Shown here: in pieces, positions 24,403 to 34,529 of the stretch | How the letters are laid out: each line of letters begins with the position of its first letter | Numbering within the stretch: the first letter of the stretch is position 1 | Source: Marinobacter piscis | GTDB taxonomy: Bacteria > Pseudomonadota > Gammaproteobacteria > Pseudomonadales > Oleiphilaceae | NCBI RefSeq assembly: GCF_007671655.1 | Contig: NZ_VCGX01000006.1 | Span: 1 to 37,921 of the forward strand | Direction: 5' to 3' | DNA length: 37,921 nt | The notes under the pieces: generated by a model | What the model was told of the DNA's origin: nothing | The model's database searches: none | Seen by the model: the letters and a program-made list of their open reading frames with translations, nothing else | Made by a program: the position numbers and the translations under genes

Positions 24403-25407
24403 TCAACCGCCCAGAACCCGGTCATCGCCGCGAAGGCTTGCCGGTGGCCAGTTATCCAGACGCATACCCAGAGACAAACCACGGGACGCAAGCACGTCCT
24501 TAATCTCTGTGAGCGACTTCTTACCAAGGTTGGGCGTCTTCAACAGCTCAACTTCTGTGCGCTGTATAAGATCACCGATGTAGTAAATGTTTTCAGCCTT
24601 CAAGCAGTTAGCTGAACGCACTGTCAGCTCCAGATCATCAACCGGGCGCAGCAGAATCGGATCTACTTCTTCCTCTTCCTCAACGCTCTCTGGCTCTTTC
24701 TCATGATCGAAATCGACAAACACGGCCAATTGCTGCTGGAGAATCGTCGCAGCGCGGCGGATTGCTTCTTCCGGATCAATCGTGCCATTGGTTTCCAGAT
24801 CGATAACCAGCTTGTCCAGGTCGGTACGCTGCTCTACCCGTGCACTCTCCACGGTGTAAGCCACGCGCCTAACCGGGCTGAAGGTTGAATCCAGTTGCAG
24901 GCGTCCGATGGCACGGGTCTCATCTTCGGCAAGACCGCGCTGATCAGCAGGCTCATAGCCCCGGCCGCGCGCTACCTGCAGACGCATGTTGACTTCACCT
25001 TTTTCACTCAGGTGACAGATTACATGGTCCGGGTTGGCGATCTCGACGTCATGATCCAGCTTGATATCACCGGCTGTAACCACGCCCGGGCCTTTCTTGC
25101 TGAGCGTCAGCTCAGTGTCATCCCGACCGTTCATCTTTACCGCAACGCCTTTGAGATTCAGCAGAATCTCAATGACGTCTTCCTGGACACCCTCAATGGC
25201 GCTGTACTCGTGCAAGACGCCGTCGATTTGCGCTTCAGTTACGGCGCAACCCGGCATCGATGACAAGAGAATGCGACGCAGCGCGCTTCCCAGGGTGTGA
25301 CCGAAGCCTCTTTCCAGAGGCTCCAGCGTTACCTTGGCGTGCGTTGCGCTCGCTTCTTTCACGTCAATGGTACGAGGTGTCAATAACTCTTGAACTGAAC
25401 GCTGCAT
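24403..25407 (-). CDS. rpoA: DNA-directed RNA polymerase subunit alpha
   Basis: A 334-residue subunit. The N-terminal dimerisation domain (about 1-235) has [26 protein letters not shown]. An acidic linker ([15 protein letters not shown]) leads to the C-terminal domain (about 250-325), which binds UP elements and activators and contains [17 protein letters not shown] and [16 protein letters not shown]. The dimer nucleates assembly of RNA polymerase. Standard position in the alpha operon between rpsD and rplQ. Confidence 0.98.
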   Translation of the reverse strand: MQRSVQELLTPRTIDVKEASATHAKVTLEPLERGFGHTLGSALRRILLSSMPGCAVTEAQIDGVLHEYSAIEGVQEDVIEILLNLKGVAVKMNGRDDTELTLSKKGPGVVTAGDIKLDHDVEIANPDHVICHLSEKGEVNMRLQVARGRGYEPADQRGLAEDETRAIGRLQLDSTFSPVRRVAYTVESARVEQRTDLDKLVIDLETNGTIDPEEAIRRAATILQQQLAVFVDFDHEKEPESVEEEEEVDPILLRPVDDLELTVRSANCLKAENIYYIGDLIQRTEVELLKTPNLGKKSLTEIKDVLASRGLSLGMRLDNWPPASLRGDDRVLGG

Positions 25408-25454
25408 AGACGCCCCTATCTGCTATCGTTGCTACTTACGTTGCAAATCAGGCT

Positions 25455-26075
25455 TTACTTGGAGTAAAGCTCGACGATGAGGTTCTCATTGATGTCGGCC
25501 GGCAACTCAGTACGCTCCGGTACTGACGTGTAAACGCCGGACATCTTGTTGGCGTCGACCTCTACCCAGCTCACCGGTGCACGGCTAGCAGACAGCTCCA
25601 GTGCGCCTTTGATACGCAGCTGGTTTCTGGCTTTCTCACGCACGCTCACAACATCACCCGGACGGACTTTGTAGGACGGTACGTTCACTACCTTGTCGTT
25701 TACCAGGATCGCCTTGTGGGTGACGAGCTGACGGGATTCTGCACGGGTAGAACCGAAACCCATGCGATATGCAACGTTATCCAGACGCGTCTCGAGCAGC
25801 TGCAGCAGGTTTTCACCCGTTGCGCCTGCCTGGCGAGCCGCTTCTTTGTAGTAGTTGCGGAACTGTTTTTCCAGAACGCCGTAAATACGACGTACTTTCT
25901 GTTTTTCACGAAGCTGAACGCCGTACTCGGACAGACGACTGCGACGCGCGCCGTGCATACCCGGCGGAGTCTCGATGTTGCACTTGGAATCCAGCGCGCG
26001 AACACCGCTCTTCAGAAATAGATCTGTCCCTTCACGACGAGACAGCTTGCACTTCGGGCCTATATAACGAGCCAT
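25455..26075 (-). CDS. rpsD: 30S ribosomal protein S4
   Basis: A 206-residue primary 16S rRNA-binding protein, identical in length to E. coli S4. It shows [16 protein letters not shown], an S4 RNA-binding motif around [32 protein letters not shown], and the VELYSK C-terminus. It lacks the four-cysteine zinc site of some bacteria. In E. coli, S4 represses this operon through a pseudoknot at rpsM. I could not identify that structure with certainty upstream of rpsM here. Confidence 0.98.
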   Translation of the reverse strand: MARYIGPKCKLSRREGTDLFLKSGVRALDSKCNIETPPGMHGARRSRLSEYGVQLREKQKVRRIYGVLEKQFRNYYKEAARQAGATGENLLQLLETRLDNVAYRMGFGSTRAESRQLVTHKAILVNDKVVNVPSYKVRPGDVVSVREKARNQLRIKGALELSASRAPVSWVEVDANKMSGVYTSVPERTELPADINENLIVELYSK

Positions 26076-26093
26076 AATTCACTGTCTCCTGTG

Positions 26094-26483
26094 TTAGACG
26101 CGGCGCTTTTTAGGCGGACGACAGCCGTTATGGGGAATCGGCGTCACATCAGTGATGTTGGTGATCTTGTAGCCACACCCATTGAGGGCACGAACTGCAG
26201 ATTCGCGTCCGGGCCCGGGACCCTTAACCTCTACGTCCAGGTTTTTAAGGCCGTATTCAGCAGCCGCGTTACCGGCTCTTTCAGCTGCTACCTGCGCAGC
26301 AAAAGGTGTGCTCTTACGTGACCCACGAAAACCGGAACCACCGGAAGTGGCCCAGGACAGGACGTTGCCCTGACGGTCGGAAATGGTCACGATGGTGTTG
26401 TTGAAGGACGCGTGTACGTGCGCGACGCCATCAACAACCGTCTTCTTCACCTTTTTACGGGTACGTGTACCTGGCTTTGCCAT
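26094..26483 (-). CDS. rpsK: 30S ribosomal protein S11
   Basis: A 129-residue platform protein of the small subunit, with a basic N-terminus ([12 protein letters not shown]), the conserved [22 protein letters not shown] block and the C-terminal [18 protein letters not shown]. Length matches E. coli. It lies 13 bp after rpsM and 18 bp before rpsD in the alpha operon. Confidence 0.98.
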   Translation of the reverse strand: MAKPGTRTRKKVKKTVVDGVAHVHASFNNTIVTISDRQGNVLSWATSGGSGFRGSRKSTPFAAQVAAERAGNAAAEYGLKNLDVEVKGPGPGRESAVRALNGCGYKITNITDVTPIPHNGCRPPKKRRV

Positions 26484-26496
26484 GTTTGCCTACCTG

Positions 26497-26853
26497 TTAC
26501 TTACGAATAGGTTTGCGTGGACCTTTACGCATGCGAGCGTTGGTCTTGGTGCGCTGGCCGCGGACGGGAAGCCCGTGACGGTGACGCAGACCACGATAAC
26601 ATCCGAGATCCTTCAAACGCTTAATGTTCATCTGTACTTCACGACGCAGATCGCCTTCGACTGCTACTTTACCCACTTCAGTACGAAGTGAATCGAGCTG
26701 CTCGTCGGACAGGTCTTTGACCTTGACGTCCGGCTTAACGCCGGTTGCATCGCAAAGCTTCTGGGCTGTTGTCTTGCCAACACCAAAGATGTAGGTCAGC
26801 GAGATAACAGCATGTTTGTGATCGGGTATATTGACACCGGCTATACGTGCCAT
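26497..26853 (-). CDS. rpsM: 30S ribosomal protein S13
   Basis: A 118-residue protein of the small-subunit head that contacts the P-site tRNA. It begins [21 protein letters not shown] and ends in the basic tail [18 protein letters not shown]; the [16 protein letters not shown] signature is complete. It is the first gene of the alpha operon, preceded by a 140-bp gap that carries its own likely promoter and a hairpin. Confidence 0.98.
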   Translation of the reverse strand: MARIAGVNIPDHKHAVISLTYIFGVGKTTAQKLCDATGVKPDVKVKDLSDEQLDSLRTEVGKVAVEGDLRREVQMNIKRLKDLGCYRGLRHRHGLPVRGQRTKTNARMRKGPRKPIRK

Positions 26854-26914
26854 CCAAATTACTCCGCGTTCAAAGCTTTGCTGTGTGAATTTTCCGCCAC
26901 AAAAAGGGCGCGAA

Positions 26915-26944
26915 ATAATAACGCCTGACCCACACTCGAGTCAA
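26915..26944 (-). promoter_or_regulatory. candidate promoter of the alpha operon (rpsM)
   Basis: On the minus strand TTGACT (26944-26939) and TATTAT (26920-26915) are 18 bp apart, five of six matches in the first hexamer and four or five in the second. The start would be near 26908, leaving a leader of about 55 nt before rpsM. Confidence 0.55.
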
Positions 26945-26977
26945 GCGTTACTATCACGAACCTTTTCGTCAGCCAGA

Positions 26978-26997
26978 CTGCCTCCCGAAGGAATCAG
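26978..26997 (-). other. UUCG-capped hairpin at the end of rpmJ
   Basis: On the minus strand CTGATTCC and GGAGGCAG pair (one mismatch, one wobble) around a TTCG tetraloop, starting inside the rpmJ stop codon. No T-run follows, so it looks more like an mRNA 3'-end stabiliser or processing boundary than a terminator. Confidence 0.5.
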
Positions 26998-27107
26998 CCC
27001 TGGCGTTGCTTGTGACGAGGCTCCGAGCAGATGACTCGAACTGAGCCATTGCGACGAATTACTTTGCAGTTACGGCAAATTTTCTTTACCGAAGCGCGTA
27101 CTTTCAT
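26994..27107 (-). CDS. rpmJ: 50S ribosomal protein L36
   Basis: A 37-residue protein, [19 protein letters not shown] followed by [18 protein letters not shown]. The zinc ribbon ligands C11, C14, C27 and H32 are all present, so this is the zinc-binding (C+) form. It is encoded between secY and rpsM, its usual place at the end of the spc operon. It is short enough to be missed by simple gene finders. A UUCG hairpin overlaps its stop codon. Confidence 0.96.
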   Translation of the reverse strand: MKVRASVKKICRNCKVIRRNGSVRVICSEPRHKQRQG

Positions 27108-27137
27108 TGTCGACTCCAGTTTTCAAGGGGAACGGTA

Positions 27138-28460
27138 TTACCCGTTCCGTCCATAGCCCTTGAGATTGGACTTCTTCATCAGTGATTCATACTGATGCGA
27201 CATCAGGTGCGACTGAACCTGTGCCATGAAATCCATCACCACGACTACAACAATCAGCAGTGAGGTGCCGCCCAGATAGAACGGTACATTCCCGGCCACC
27301 ATCAGAAATTGAGGGAACAGAGAGACTGCTGCAATATACATTGCACCGAACAGTGTCAGACGGGTCAGAACGCCATCGATATACTTGGCTGTCTGATCGC
27401 CCGGACGTATGCCCGGAATAAACGCTCCAGAGCGCTTGAGGTTATCCGCAACTTCCTTCGGATTATACATCAATGCTGTGTAGAAGAAGCAGAAAAATAT
27501 GACTGCTGCTGCAAACAGGATGATATATAACGGCTGGCTGGGTGCCAGGGCCTGAGAGATATCGCTCAGCCACTCCATACCTTCGCCTTGCCCGAACCAC
27601 TGTCCCAGCGATGCCGGAAACAGAAGAATCGAGGAGGCAAAGATCGGCGGAATGACGCCTGCCATATTAACTTTCAGCGGCAGATGACTGGACTGCTGGG
27701 CAAACACCCGGCGCCCTTGCTGCCGCTTGGCATAGTTGATGGTCAGCCGCCGCTGTCCGCGCTCCATGAATACCACGAAGCCGACAATGGCAACCGCCAG
27801 TATACCAATACCCAGAACCAGCAACAGGCTCATTTCACCGTTGCGGGCCTGCTCCAGCGTCTGACCGATCGCGCCGGGAAGCCCCGCCACGATGCCCGCG
27901 AAGATCAACAGGGAAATGCCGTTACCAACACCCCGCTCTGTGATCTGCTCGCCGAGCCACATCATGAAGACCGCACCACTCACGAAAGAGACAACCGCCA
28001 CGAAGTGGAAGCTGAAGCTGTCGTTGAAGGTGACACCCTGGGATGCCAGTCCGACAGAAATCCCGAAGCCCTGCACCAGGGCGAGGACAACCGTACCATA
28101 CCGCGTGTACTGGCTGATCTTGCGACGGCCAGCTTCGCCTTCTTTTTTCAGCTGCTCAAGCTGCGGGCTTACCGCAGTCATCAGCTGCATGATAATCGAG
28201 GCAGAGATATACGGCATGATACCGAGAGCTAAGATACTCATGCGCTCGAGCGCACCACCGGAAAACATGTTGAACATACTCAGGATGGTTCCCTGATTCT
28301 GTTCGAACAGTGCCGCCAGCCGGTCGGGGTTTATACCTGGCACCGGAATGTGGGCACCGACCCGGTACACCAGCAATGCCAGGAAGACAAACCAGAGCCG
28401 CGATCGCAGCTCTGCCAGTCCTTTTCCCGCGCCCGCAGGCAATGATGCGTTCTTGGCCAT
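27138..28460 (-). CDS. secY: preprotein translocase subunit SecY
   Basis: A 440-residue inner-membrane protein with ten transmembrane helices, the central pore of the Sec translocon with SecE and SecG. Recognisable parts are the N-terminal [19 protein letters not shown] segment, the plug and lateral-gate region around [31 protein letters not shown], and the cytoplasmic loop with [20 protein letters not shown] used for SecA and ribosome contact. It lies 17 bp after rplO in the spc operon. Confidence 0.98.
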   Translation of the reverse strand: MAKNASLPAGAGKGLAELRSRLWFVFLALLVYRVGAHIPVPGINPDRLAALFEQNQGTILSMFNMFSGGALERMSILALGIMPYISASIIMQLMTAVSPQLEQLKKEGEAGRRKISQYTRYGTVVLALVQGFGISVGLASQGVTFNDSFSFHFVAVVSFVSGAVFMMWLGEQITERGVGNGISLLIFAGIVAGLPGAIGQTLEQARNGEMSLLLVLGIGILAVAIVGFVVFMERGQRRLTINYAKRQQGRRVFAQQSSHLPLKVNMAGVIPPIFASSILLFPASLGQWFGQGEGMEWLSDISQALAPSQPLYIILFAAAVIFFCFFYTALMYNPKEVADNLKRSGAFIPGIRPGDQTAKYIDGVLTRLTLFGAMYIAAVSLFPQFLMVAGNVPFYLGGTSLLIVVVVVMDFMAQVQSHLMSHQYESLMKKSNLKGYGRNG

Positions 28461-28477
28461 TTAGTCCTCGACTCGCC

Positions 28478-28912
28478 TTAGTCTTCGACTTTTCCACCCG
28501 CGGCAATGATTGCCTCGCGCGCGCCTTTGGTTGCCCGAAGCCCTTTAACAGTTACTGCACGGTCGATTTCACCGGACAGAATCACCTTGGCTTCGCGAAT
28601 CTCTTCACGGATAACGTCGGCCTTTTTCAGTGCCGACAGGTCCACTACATCGCCTTCAACCATAGCCAGCTCGTTGAGACGGATTTCCGCCACGTAACGC
28701 TGCTGACGCGATGTAAAGCCAAACTTCGGCAGACGACGGGCCAGCGGCTGCTGACCACCCTCAAATCCCGGTGCTACACGACCACCGGAACGGGCTTTCA
28801 AGCCCTTGTGGCCGCGACCACCGGTTTTACCGAGGCCGCTACCAATGCCACGACCGACCCGCTTTGCGGAGTGCCGTGAGCCAGGCTCTGGACTAAGTTC
28901 GTTCAGACGCAT
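28478..28912 (-). CDS. rplO: 50S ribosomal protein L15
   Basis: A 144-residue protein with the typical glycine-rich extended N-terminus ([13 protein letters not shown], then [18 protein letters not shown]) and the globular part from about residue 60. ATG at 28912 is chosen because it gives the canonical start and has GAGGA eight bases upstream; an upstream in-frame start would add five residues and run into rpmD. Separated from rpmD by a single base. Confidence 0.97.
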   Translation of the reverse strand: MRLNELSPEPGSRHSAKRVGRGIGSGLGKTGGRGHKGLKARSGGRVAPGFEGGQQPLARRLPKFGFTSRQQRYVAEIRLNELAMVEGDVVDLSALKKADVIREEIREAKVILSGEIDRAVTVKGLRATKGAREAIIAAGGKVED

Positions 28913-28913
28913 C

Positions 28914-29102
28914 TTAGTTCTCCTCAACCTGAACCAGGTAATTCACCCGGTTGATCATTCCGCGGATGGAGGGCGTATCCTCTACCTCAACGGTCTGACC
29001 GATTTTACGTAGACCCAGGCCCTGAACACACAGTCTGTGCTTGGGCTGGCAGCCGATAGGGCTGCGGGCCAGAGTTACTTTGATCTTATTTGCGTTCGCC
29101 AT
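28914..29102 (-). CDS. rpmD: 50S ribosomal protein L30
   Basis: A 62-residue protein beginning [18 protein letters not shown] and containing the conserved [27 protein letters not shown] at 29102 matches the family start; a longer frame would overlap rpsE. It starts four bases after the rpsE stop and ends one base before rplO, consistent with tight coupling. Confidence 0.96.
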   Translation of the reverse strand: MANANKIKVTLARSPIGCQPKHRLCVQGLGLRKIGQTVEVEDTPSIRGMINRVNYLVQVEEN

Positions 29103-29106
29103 GACT

Positions 29107-29607
29107 TCAACCCAGAATTTCTTCGACGGATTTCCCGCGCTTGGCTGCAACATCTTCAGGCGCCTGAGTGGCCTGGAGACCCTTAATGGTGGAACGTACC
29201 ACGTTCACCGGGTTGGTTGACCCGTAGCACTTGGACAGTACGTTCTGCACACCTGCAACCTCAAGTACTGCGCGCATCGCGCCACCGGCAATGATGCCCG
29301 TACCTTCGGAGGCTGGCTGCATGTACACCTTGGAGCCACTGTGCTGGGCCCGAACGGCAAACTGCAAAGTATTGCCATCAAGGGGTACATCTACCATGTT
29401 TTTACGCGCAGCTTCCATCGACTTCTGGATTGCGACCGGCACTTCACGTGCCTTGCCACGGCCAAAGCCAACGCGTCCTTTACCGTCACCAACAACGCTC
29501 AATGCAGTGAACGCGAAGACGCGACCACCCTTGACCACCTTGGCGACGCGGTTTACCTGAACCAGCTTTTCCTGGAGCTCAGGCGCCTTCTGATCGTTAA
29601 CGCTCAT
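29107..29607 (-). CDS. rpsE: 30S ribosomal protein S5
   Basis: A 166-residue fidelity-related protein. The dsRNA-binding-like N-domain has [22 protein letters not shown] and [14 protein letters not shown]; the C-domain has [27 protein letters not shown] 29607 follows AGAGGTGGAG; an in-frame GTG nine bases earlier lies within that ribosome-binding site and is not used. Twelve bases separate it from rplR. Confidence 0.97.
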   Translation of the reverse strand: MSVNDQKAPELQEKLVQVNRVAKVVKGGRVFAFTALSVVGDGKGRVGFGRGKAREVPVAIQKSMEAARKNMVDVPLDGNTLQFAVRAQHSGSKVYMQPASEGTGIIAGGAMRAVLEVAGVQNVLSKCYGSTNPVNVVRSTIKGLQATQAPEDVAAKRGKSVEEILG

Positions 29608-29619
29608 CTTCTCCACCTC

Positions 29620-29967
29620 TTAGAATTGCAAGCCAGCTTCACGGGCTGCGTCGGCAAGAGCCTGCACGCGACCGTGATAACGGTAACCGGAACGGTCAAA
29701 AGCGACCTGCTCAACACCCGCCGCCTTGGCACGCTCAGCAATCAGCTGACCGACCTTTTTTGCGGCTTCCACGTTTCCGGTTGCACCCTGGCGCAGATCC
29801 TTATCTAACGTGGAGGCAGTGGCCAGCACCTGGCTGCCGTCTGCAGTTGTAACCTGGGCGTACATATGACGCGGCGTGCGGTGAACGCACAAACGTGTCG
29901 AGCCCAGCTCACGGATCTTCATGCGCACTTTGCGTGCGCGACGCAATCTTTCGTTATTCGCGCTCAT
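29620..29967 (-). CDS. rplR: 50S ribosomal protein L18
   Basis: A 115-residue 5S rRNA-binding protein with a basic N-terminal helix ([18 protein letters not shown]), the core [15 protein letters not shown] and the C-terminal [26 protein letters not shown] signature. Its start follows the rplF stop by nine bases. Confidence 0.97.
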   Translation of the reverse strand: MSANNERLRRARKVRMKIRELGSTRLCVHRTPRHMYAQVTTADGSQVLATASTLDKDLRQGATGNVEAAKKVGQLIAERAKAAGVEQVAFDRSGYRYHGRVQALADAAREAGLQF

Positions 29968-29976
29968 AGTCCCGCC

Positions 29977-30510
29977 TTATTTCTTCTTGGCTTCTTTGCG
30001 TCTGACCTGCTCATCCGCATACCGAACACCTTTGCCTTTGTACGGCTCGGGCGGACGGAACGCGCGGATTTCCGCAGCGACGTGGCCAACCTGTTGCTTA
30101 TCGATACCGCGAACCACAATCTCCGTGTTCGACGGAGTTTCAGCGGTAATCCCCTCGGGCAGCTCATATTCTACCGGGTGTGAAAAACCCAGTGTCAGGT
30201 TGAGCTTACTACCTTGCGCCTGGGCCCGGTAACCAACCCCGGCCAGCTGGAGCTTACGCTCAAAGCCAGCGGATACCCCAGTTACCATGTTATTGACCAG
30301 CGCGCGGGTTGTACCAGCAAGAGCGCGGGACTTTTGGGCACCATCACGACCAGCAAAGCGAAGTACATTCTCTTCCTGCTTTACTTCAACCGCTTGGTGA
30401 ATCGACATTTCAAGAGCTCCCTTGGAGCCCTTTACACTAATTTCCTGTCCGTTCAGCTTGACCTCAACACCGGAAGGCAGCACGACAGGATTATTGGCAA
30501 CCCTGGACAT
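29977..30510 (-). CDS. rplF: 50S ribosomal protein L6
   Basis: A 177-residue protein with two similar domains. The start [17 protein letters not shown] and the C-terminal signature [16 protein letters not shown] are diagnostic; the last residues are basic (RRKEAKKK). It sits near the factor-binding site of the large subunit. Nine bases separate it from rpsH upstream. Confidence 0.97.
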   Translation of the reverse strand: MSRVANNPVVLPSGVEVKLNGQEISVKGSKGALEMSIHQAVEVKQEENVLRFAGRDGAQKSRALAGTTRALVNNMVTGVSAGFERKLQLAGVGYRAQAQGSKLNLTLGFSHPVEYELPEGITAETPSNTEIVVRGIDKQQVGHVAAEIRAFRPPEPYKGKGVRYADEQVRRKEAKKK

Positions 30511-30519
30511 GTGATTCTC

Positions 30520-30912
30520 CTAATATACGGTGCAGATGACTTCGCCACCTACGCCAGCAGCTCGTGCGGCACGGTCTGTCATAACGCCTTTAGACGTTGA
30601 GACGATCGCGATTCCCAGCCCGCCGGATACTTTCGGCAGGTTTCCCGTGCCCTTGTACTGACGCAGACTCGGGCGACTGACGCGCTTAATCTCTTCAATA
30701 ACCGGTTTGCCACCAAAGTATTTAAGAGAAATGGTCAACTCCGGCTTTGCGTCGGCAGTAACGGAGAAATCTTCCACATAGCCTTCGTCCTTAAGGACCT
30801 GCGCTATTGAGGTCTTCATATTTGAAGATGGCATCGTAACGTCTGCTTTCGAGGCCATCTGGGCATTGCGTATACGGGTAACCATATCCGCAAGCGTGTC
30901 TTGCATACTCAT
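30520..30912 (-). CDS. rpsH: 30S ribosomal protein S8
   Basis: A 130-residue 16S rRNA-binding assembly protein; [18 protein letters not shown] at the start and [18 protein letters not shown] near the C-terminus are diagnostic. I use ATG 30912, which has AGGAG ten bases upstream; a longer frame adds 19 unrelated residues. In E. coli S8 represses the spc operon by binding near rplE. Here the upstream 88-bp gap to rpsN contains two hairpins. Confidence 0.97.
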   Translation of the reverse strand: MSMQDTLADMVTRIRNAQMASKADVTMPSSNMKTSIAQVLKDEGYVEDFSVTADAKPELTISLKYFGGKPVIEEIKRVSRPSLRQYKGTGNLPKVSGGLGIAIVSTSKGVMTDRAARAAGVGGEVICTVY

Positions 30913-30944
30913 CAGTATGAGGCTCCTGATCTTTTTAGTTGTGC

Positions 30945-30991
30945 AGCGGCTTGCCGCACCGCTTACCAACAGGCACCTGACGTGAGTCAGG
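30945..30991 (-). other. paired hairpins between rpsN and rpsH
   Basis: CCTGAC-TCAC-GTCAGG (30976-30991, perfect 6-bp stem with tetraloop) is followed on the minus strand by AGCGG...CCGCT (30945-30963). Neither has a T-run. This is the longest gap inside the spc operon. The hairpins could tune expression between rpsN and rpsH. Confidence 0.45.
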
Positions 30992-31000
30992 GCACCTATC

Positions 31001-31306
31001 TTACCAGCTTGCCTTGGTCAGGCCCGGAACATCGCCACGCATGCCGTACTCACGGAGTTTGATCCGTGACAGTTCGAACTTACGCAGGACGCCGTGGGGG
31101 CGACCAGTCACCTGGCAACGATTACGAAGACGCGAAGGGGAAGCATCGCGCGGAAGCTGTTGTAGCTTCAGCTGTGCGTCCCAGCGGTCCTCATCGCTGG
31201 TATGGGGGCTTTTGATAATCGCCTTGAGCTCTGCACGCTTAGCTGCATACTTTGCAACTGTCTTCTCGCGCTTGAGCTCCCGGTTTTTCATTGAAACCTT
31301 AGCCAT
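31001..31306 (-). CDS. rpsN: 30S ribosomal protein S14 (zinc-independent form)
   Basis: A 101-residue long-form S14: basic N-terminal helix ([15 protein letters not shown]), then [20 protein letters not shown] and the ending GLTKASW. It has only one cysteine in the core and no CxxC pairs, so it does not bind zinc. This contrasts with the zinc-binding L36 in the same cluster. It lies 13 bp after rplE. Confidence 0.97.
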   Translation of the reverse strand: MAKVSMKNRELKREKTVAKYAAKRAELKAIIKSPHTSDEDRWDAQLKLQQLPRDASPSRLRNRCQVTGRPHGVLRKFELSRIKLREYGMRGDVPGLTKASW

Positions 31307-31319
31307 TACTCTCGTTCCT

Positions 31320-31859
31320 TTATTTCTTGAACGGGAAGCCGAAAGCTTTCAGCAGCTCGCGACCTTCTTCGTCGGTTTCAGCACTGGTGGTAATGGTTAT
31401 ATCCAGCCCGCGGATTTTGTCGACTTTGTCGTACTCAATCTCAGGGAAGATGATCTGCTCACGCACACCCATGCTGTAGTTACCGCGCCCGTCAAAGGAT
31501 TTGGGATTCAGGCCGCGGAAGTCACGAATGCGGGGAACCGCAATGTGCACCAGGCGGTCAAAGAAATCCCACATGCGCTCGCCACGCAGGGTAACTTTAC
31601 AACCAATCGGCCAGCCTTCACGGATTTTGAAACCCGCAACGGACTTACGTGCTGTGGTAACAACTGCTTTCTGACCCGCCAGGCGCTCAAGATCCGCCAC
31701 AGCGTTTTCAATCAGCTTTTTGTCACCAACCGCTTCGCCGACACCCATGTTCAGGGTAATTTTCTTGATACGCGGCACCTGCATAGCGTTCTTGTAACTG
31801 AACTCTTTCTGCAGGGCGGGTACCACGTCCTTGCTGTACTGCTCTTTCATGTTAAGCAT
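31320..31859 (-). CDS. rplE: 50S ribosomal protein L5
   Basis: A 179-residue 5S rRNA-binding protein of the central protuberance. Conserved segments are [33 protein letters not shown] and [21 protein letters not shown] 31859 ([11 protein letters not shown]) gives the family length and has GGTGG upstream; the frame is open for four more codons. It follows rplX by 15 bp. Confidence 0.97.
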   Translation of the reverse strand: MLNMKEQYSKDVVPALQKEFSYKNAMQVPRIKKITLNMGVGEAVGDKKLIENAVADLERLAGQKAVVTTARKSVAGFKIREGWPIGCKVTLRGERMWDFFDRLVHIAVPRIRDFRGLNPKSFDGRGNYSMGVREQIIFPEIEYDKVDKIRGLDITITTSAETDEEGRELLKAFGFPFKK

Positions 31860-31874
31860 CGTAACCACCACCGC

Positions 31875-32195
31875 TTACTGGTTATCGACAGCTTCTTTCG
31901 TAGCTTTGAAGATCCGCTTACGTGTACCGTCTTCCTCAATCTGGAAGCCTACACGATCGGCTGCGCCGGTCTGCGGATTAAAAATAGCCACGTTGGAAGC
32001 CTGGATAGGTGCTTCTTTTTCGACGATGCCACCTGGGGTGCCCAGCATCGGGTTCGGCTTGGTGTGTTTCTTCATCATGTTGATGCCTGAAACAAGCACT
32101 TTACCATTGTCCTGAACCTTCAGGACTTTACCACGTTTGCCTTTGTCTTTCCCCGTGGTGACGATTACTTCGTCATCTCGTTTGATCTTTTTCAT
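31875..32195 (-). CDS. rplX: 50S ribosomal protein L24
   Basis: A 106-residue early-assembly protein. A KOW motif is visible at the N-terminus ([21 protein letters not shown]), followed by [14 protein letters not shown] and [12 protein letters not shown]. It lies 17 bp after rplN and is the second gene of the spc part of the cluster. Confidence 0.97.
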   Translation of the reverse strand: MKKIKRDDEVIVTTGKDKGKRGKVLKVQDNGKVLVSGINMMKKHTKPNPMLGTPGGIVEKEAPIQASNVAIFNPQTGAADRVGFQIEEDGTRKRIFKATKEAVDNQ

Positions 32196-32212
32196 AACCG
32201 GCCTCTGGTCCT

Positions 32213-32581
32213 CTAAAGTACTTCGGGTGCCAGTGAGATAATTTTCATGAACTTTTCATTTCGCAGTTCACGGGTAACCGGTCCGAAGATACGGGTACCA
32301 ATTGGCGCGTCCTGAGGGTTCAGAAGTACAGCTGCGTTACCGTCAAAACGGATCAGCGAACCGTCTGGACGACGTACACCTTTACGGGTACGCACGACTA
32401 CAGCTTTCAGGACCTGGCCCTTTTTCACTTTCCCGCGGGGGATGGCTTCCTTAACGGTCACCTTGATAATATCCCCAACGTTGGCGTAACGCCGGTGTGA
32501 ACCGCCCAGGACCTTGATGCACATCACCTCACGCGCACCACTGTTGTCCGCGACTTCAAGCGTTGTCTGAGTCTGAATCAT
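32213..32581 (-). CDS. rplN: 50S ribosomal protein L14
   Basis: A 122-residue protein, start [19 protein letters not shown] and signature around [20 protein letters not shown]-terminal SLAPEVL. It is the traditional first gene of the spc operon, but here it follows rpsQ by only 18 bp with no visible promoter or terminator, so S10 and spc operons are probably one transcript. Confidence 0.98.
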   Translation of the reverse strand: MIQTQTTLEVADNSGAREVMCIKVLGGSHRRYANVGDIIKVTVKEAIPRGKVKKGQVLKAVVVRTRKGVRRPDGSLIRFDGNAAVLLNPQDAPIGTRIFGPVTRELRNEKFMKIISLAPEVL

Positions 32582-32599
32582 GGTTGTTCTCCGGGCGTC

Positions 32600-32866
32600 T
32601 TACACCTTGGATGCATGTTCAGTGACTTCCACCAGGGCCCAGCTCTTGGTCTTCGAGACCGGACGGGTTTCCTTGATGGTTACTGTGTCACCGATGTTGC
32701 ACTGGTTGCTCTCATCATGAGCATGGATCTTGCTTGAGCGCTTCATGTACTTACCGTACAGAGGATGCTTTACCTGACGCTCCACAAGAACCACGATGGA
32801 CTTTTCCATCTTGTTGCTCACGACCTTGCCGCTAAGAGTTCTGGCAGTTTGGGTAGCTTCGGTCAT
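32600..32866 (-). CDS. rpsQ: 30S ribosomal protein S17
   Basis: An 88-residue OB-fold protein that binds 16S rRNA early in assembly. [38 protein letters not shown] and [18 protein letters not shown] are diagnostic. Its start lies one base after the rpmC stop. Confidence 0.97.
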   Translation of the reverse strand: MTEATQTARTLSGKVVSNKMEKSIVVLVERQVKHPLYGKYMKRSSKIHAHDESNQCNIGDTVTIKETRPVSKTKSWALVEVTEHASKV

Positions 32867-32867
32867 G

Positions 32868-33059
32868 TCACTGTCCTGCCTTTTCGTTCAATACTGTTTT
32901 CACACGAGCGATATCGCGCTTCACCTTGACGAGAAGGTGAGACTGATTCAGCTGACCTGTTGCCTTACGCATGCGCAGGTTGAACTGCTCCTTCAGGAGG
33001 TTGATCAGCTCCTTGTTCAGCTCATCGGCTGATTTTTCACGCAGCTCTGTTGCTTTCAT
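32868..33059 (-). CDS. rpmC: 50S ribosomal protein L29
   Basis: A 63-residue helical hairpin protein at the peptide exit, a docking site for trigger factor and [21 protein letters not shown] and [15 protein letters not shown] are typical. ATG 33059 overlaps the rplP stop (ATGA), implying translational coupling; an adjacent in-frame GTG is not needed. Confidence 0.96.
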   Translation of the reverse strand: MKATELREKSADELNKELINLLKEQFNLRMRKATGQLNQSHLLVKVKRDIARVKTVLNEKAGQ

Positions 33060-33472
33060 CACATCACCGTCCTCGTTACAAAGGTGGTCTGTACCGGCAG
33101 TTTCGCTGCCGCAAGAGTGAAGGCTTCGCGCGCAATGTCTTCGCCCACGCCTTCCATCTCGTAGAGCATCCGGCCTGGCTGAACTTCCGCCACCCAGTAC
33201 TCGACAGAACCTTTACCTTTACCCATACGTACTTCAAGCGGCTTGCCCGAGATTGGCTTGTCCGGGAATACCCGGATCCAGATCTTACCACCCCGTTTGA
33301 TCTTACGGGTCATGGTACGACGTGCCGCTTCAATCTGGCGCGCAGTTATACGCCCACGCGTCGTTGCTTTCAATCCGTACTCACCGAAGCTCACTTTGTT
33401 TGCCCGGTGCGCAAGGCCGGTGTTACGGCCTTTCATTACCTTACGGAATTTGGTGCGTTTTGGTTGCAACAT
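33059..33472 (-). CDS. rplP: 50S ribosomal protein L16
   Basis: A 137-residue protein near the A-site and 5S r[41 protein letters not shown] and the [24 protein letters not shown] region are conserved; the last includes the arginine that is hydroxylated in E. coli. It lies 12 bp after rpsC and overlaps rpmC by one base-triplet shift (ATGA). Confidence 0.97.
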   Translation of the reverse strand: MLQPKRTKFRKVMKGRNTGLAHRANKVSFGEYGLKATTRGRITARQIEAARRTMTRKIKRGGKIWIRVFPDKPISGKPLEVRMGKGKGSVEYWVAEVQPGRMLYEMEGVGEDIAREAFTLAAAKLPVQTTFVTRTVM

Positions 33473-33484
33473 AAGAGTGCCCCT

Positions 33485-34168
33485 TTACTTAGAACCTTTC
33501 TTCCCAGAGGCTTTCTTGTCGGCACGGACCTGTTCCATACCACCAAGAATCTCACCTTTGAAGATCCATACCTTGACGCCGATAATGCCGTAGGTGGTAT
33601 GCGCTTCGTAGGATGCGTAATCAATGTCTGCACGCAGTGTGTGCAGCGGAACGCGTCCTTCGCGGTACCACTCGGAACGGGCAATTTCAGCACCCCCGAG
33701 ACGGCCGCCAACCTGGATCCGGATACCCTGGGCTCCCTGGCGCATGGCGTTCTGTACCGCACGCTTCATGGCGCGACGGAACATCACACGACGCTCGAGC
33801 TGACCGGCAACGTTTTGCGCTACCAGGCGGGCATCAAGGTCCGGCTTGCGGACTTCTTCGATGTTGATGTGCACGGGCACACCCATCATGGCGCCAACTT
33901 CGCGACGCAGACGATCAACATCTTCGCCCTTTTTACCGATAACGATACCGGGGCGGGCGGTATGAATCGTGATACGGGCGTTCTGAGCAGGGCGCTCGAT
34001 CACAATTTTGCTGACAGACGCCTTTTCCAGACGCTTGTCCAGGAACTCACGAACCTGAATATCGTTCAACAGGTTGTTCGCGTATTCCTTCTTTTCGGCA
34101 TACCAGACTGAGTTGTGCTCTTTGATCACACCCAGGCGGAAGCCGATTGGATTTACTTTATGACCCAT
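33485..34168 (-). CDS. rpsC: 30S ribosomal protein S3
   Basis: A 227-residue protein of the mRNA entry site. It starts [14 protein letters not shown]; a type II KH domain is visible with [19 protein letters not shown]. The C-terminal domain has [20 protein letters not shown], and the tail is basic. It lies 11 bp after rplV. Confidence 0.98.
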   Translation of the reverse strand: MGHKVNPIGFRLGVIKEHNSVWYAEKKEYANNLLNDIQVREFLDKRLEKASVSKIVIERPAQNARITIHTARPGIVIGKKGEDVDRLRREVGAMMGVPVHINIEEVRKPDLDARLVAQNVAGQLERRVMFRRAMKRAVQNAMRQGAQGIRIQVGGRLGGAEIARSEWYREGRVPLHTLRADIDYASYEAHTTYGIIGVKVWIFKGEILGGMEQVRADKKASGKKGSK

Positions 34169-34179
34169 CTGAGCATCTC

Positions 34180-34512
34180 CTACTTGTCGGCGACCTTGAC
34201 GGTGATATGACAGGTGCGCTTCATAATTCTGTCAGCGCGCCCCTTTGCCCGAGCTTTGATACGCTTGAGCGTCGGGCCTTCGTCCACCATGATGGTGGAA
34301 ACCCGCAGTTCGTCAACGTCCAGACCTTCATTATGCTCAGCGTTAGCGATGGCTGACTCAAGAGCTTTCTTGATGACCGCCGCCGCTTTTTTAGGGCTGA
34401 AAGTCAGAATGTTCAGGGCGTCCTCAACAGCCTTGCCGCGGACCTGGTCGGCGACAAGACGCGCTTTCTGAGCTGAGAGGCGAGCGCCCTTATGCTTGGC
34501 TGCTACTTCCAT
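34180..34512 (-). CDS. rplV: 50S ribosomal protein L22
   Basis: A 110-residue tunnel-lining protein. [20 protein letters not shown] is the family start, so ATG 34512 is preferred to an in-frame start five codons earlier. The C-terminal beta-hairpin that reaches the exit tunnel ([18 protein letters not shown]) is complete; changes there cause macrolide resistance in other species. Confidence 0.97.
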   Translation of the reverse strand: MEVAAKHKGARLSAQKARLVADQVRGKAVEDALNILTFSPKKAAAVIKKALESAIANAEHNEGLDVDELRVSTIMVDEGPTLKRIKARAKGRADRIMKRTCHITVKVADK

Positions 34513-34529
34513 TTCGTTTCCCCTCACAA

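Noticed and set aside
31014..32090. Long open frame on the + strand opposite rpsN, rplE and rplX
   Set aside because: It lies wholly antisense to strongly conserved ribosomal genes, has no recognisable domain, and is explained by the codon bias of the real genes. Same for 33050-34111, 15064-16212 and 6388-7377.
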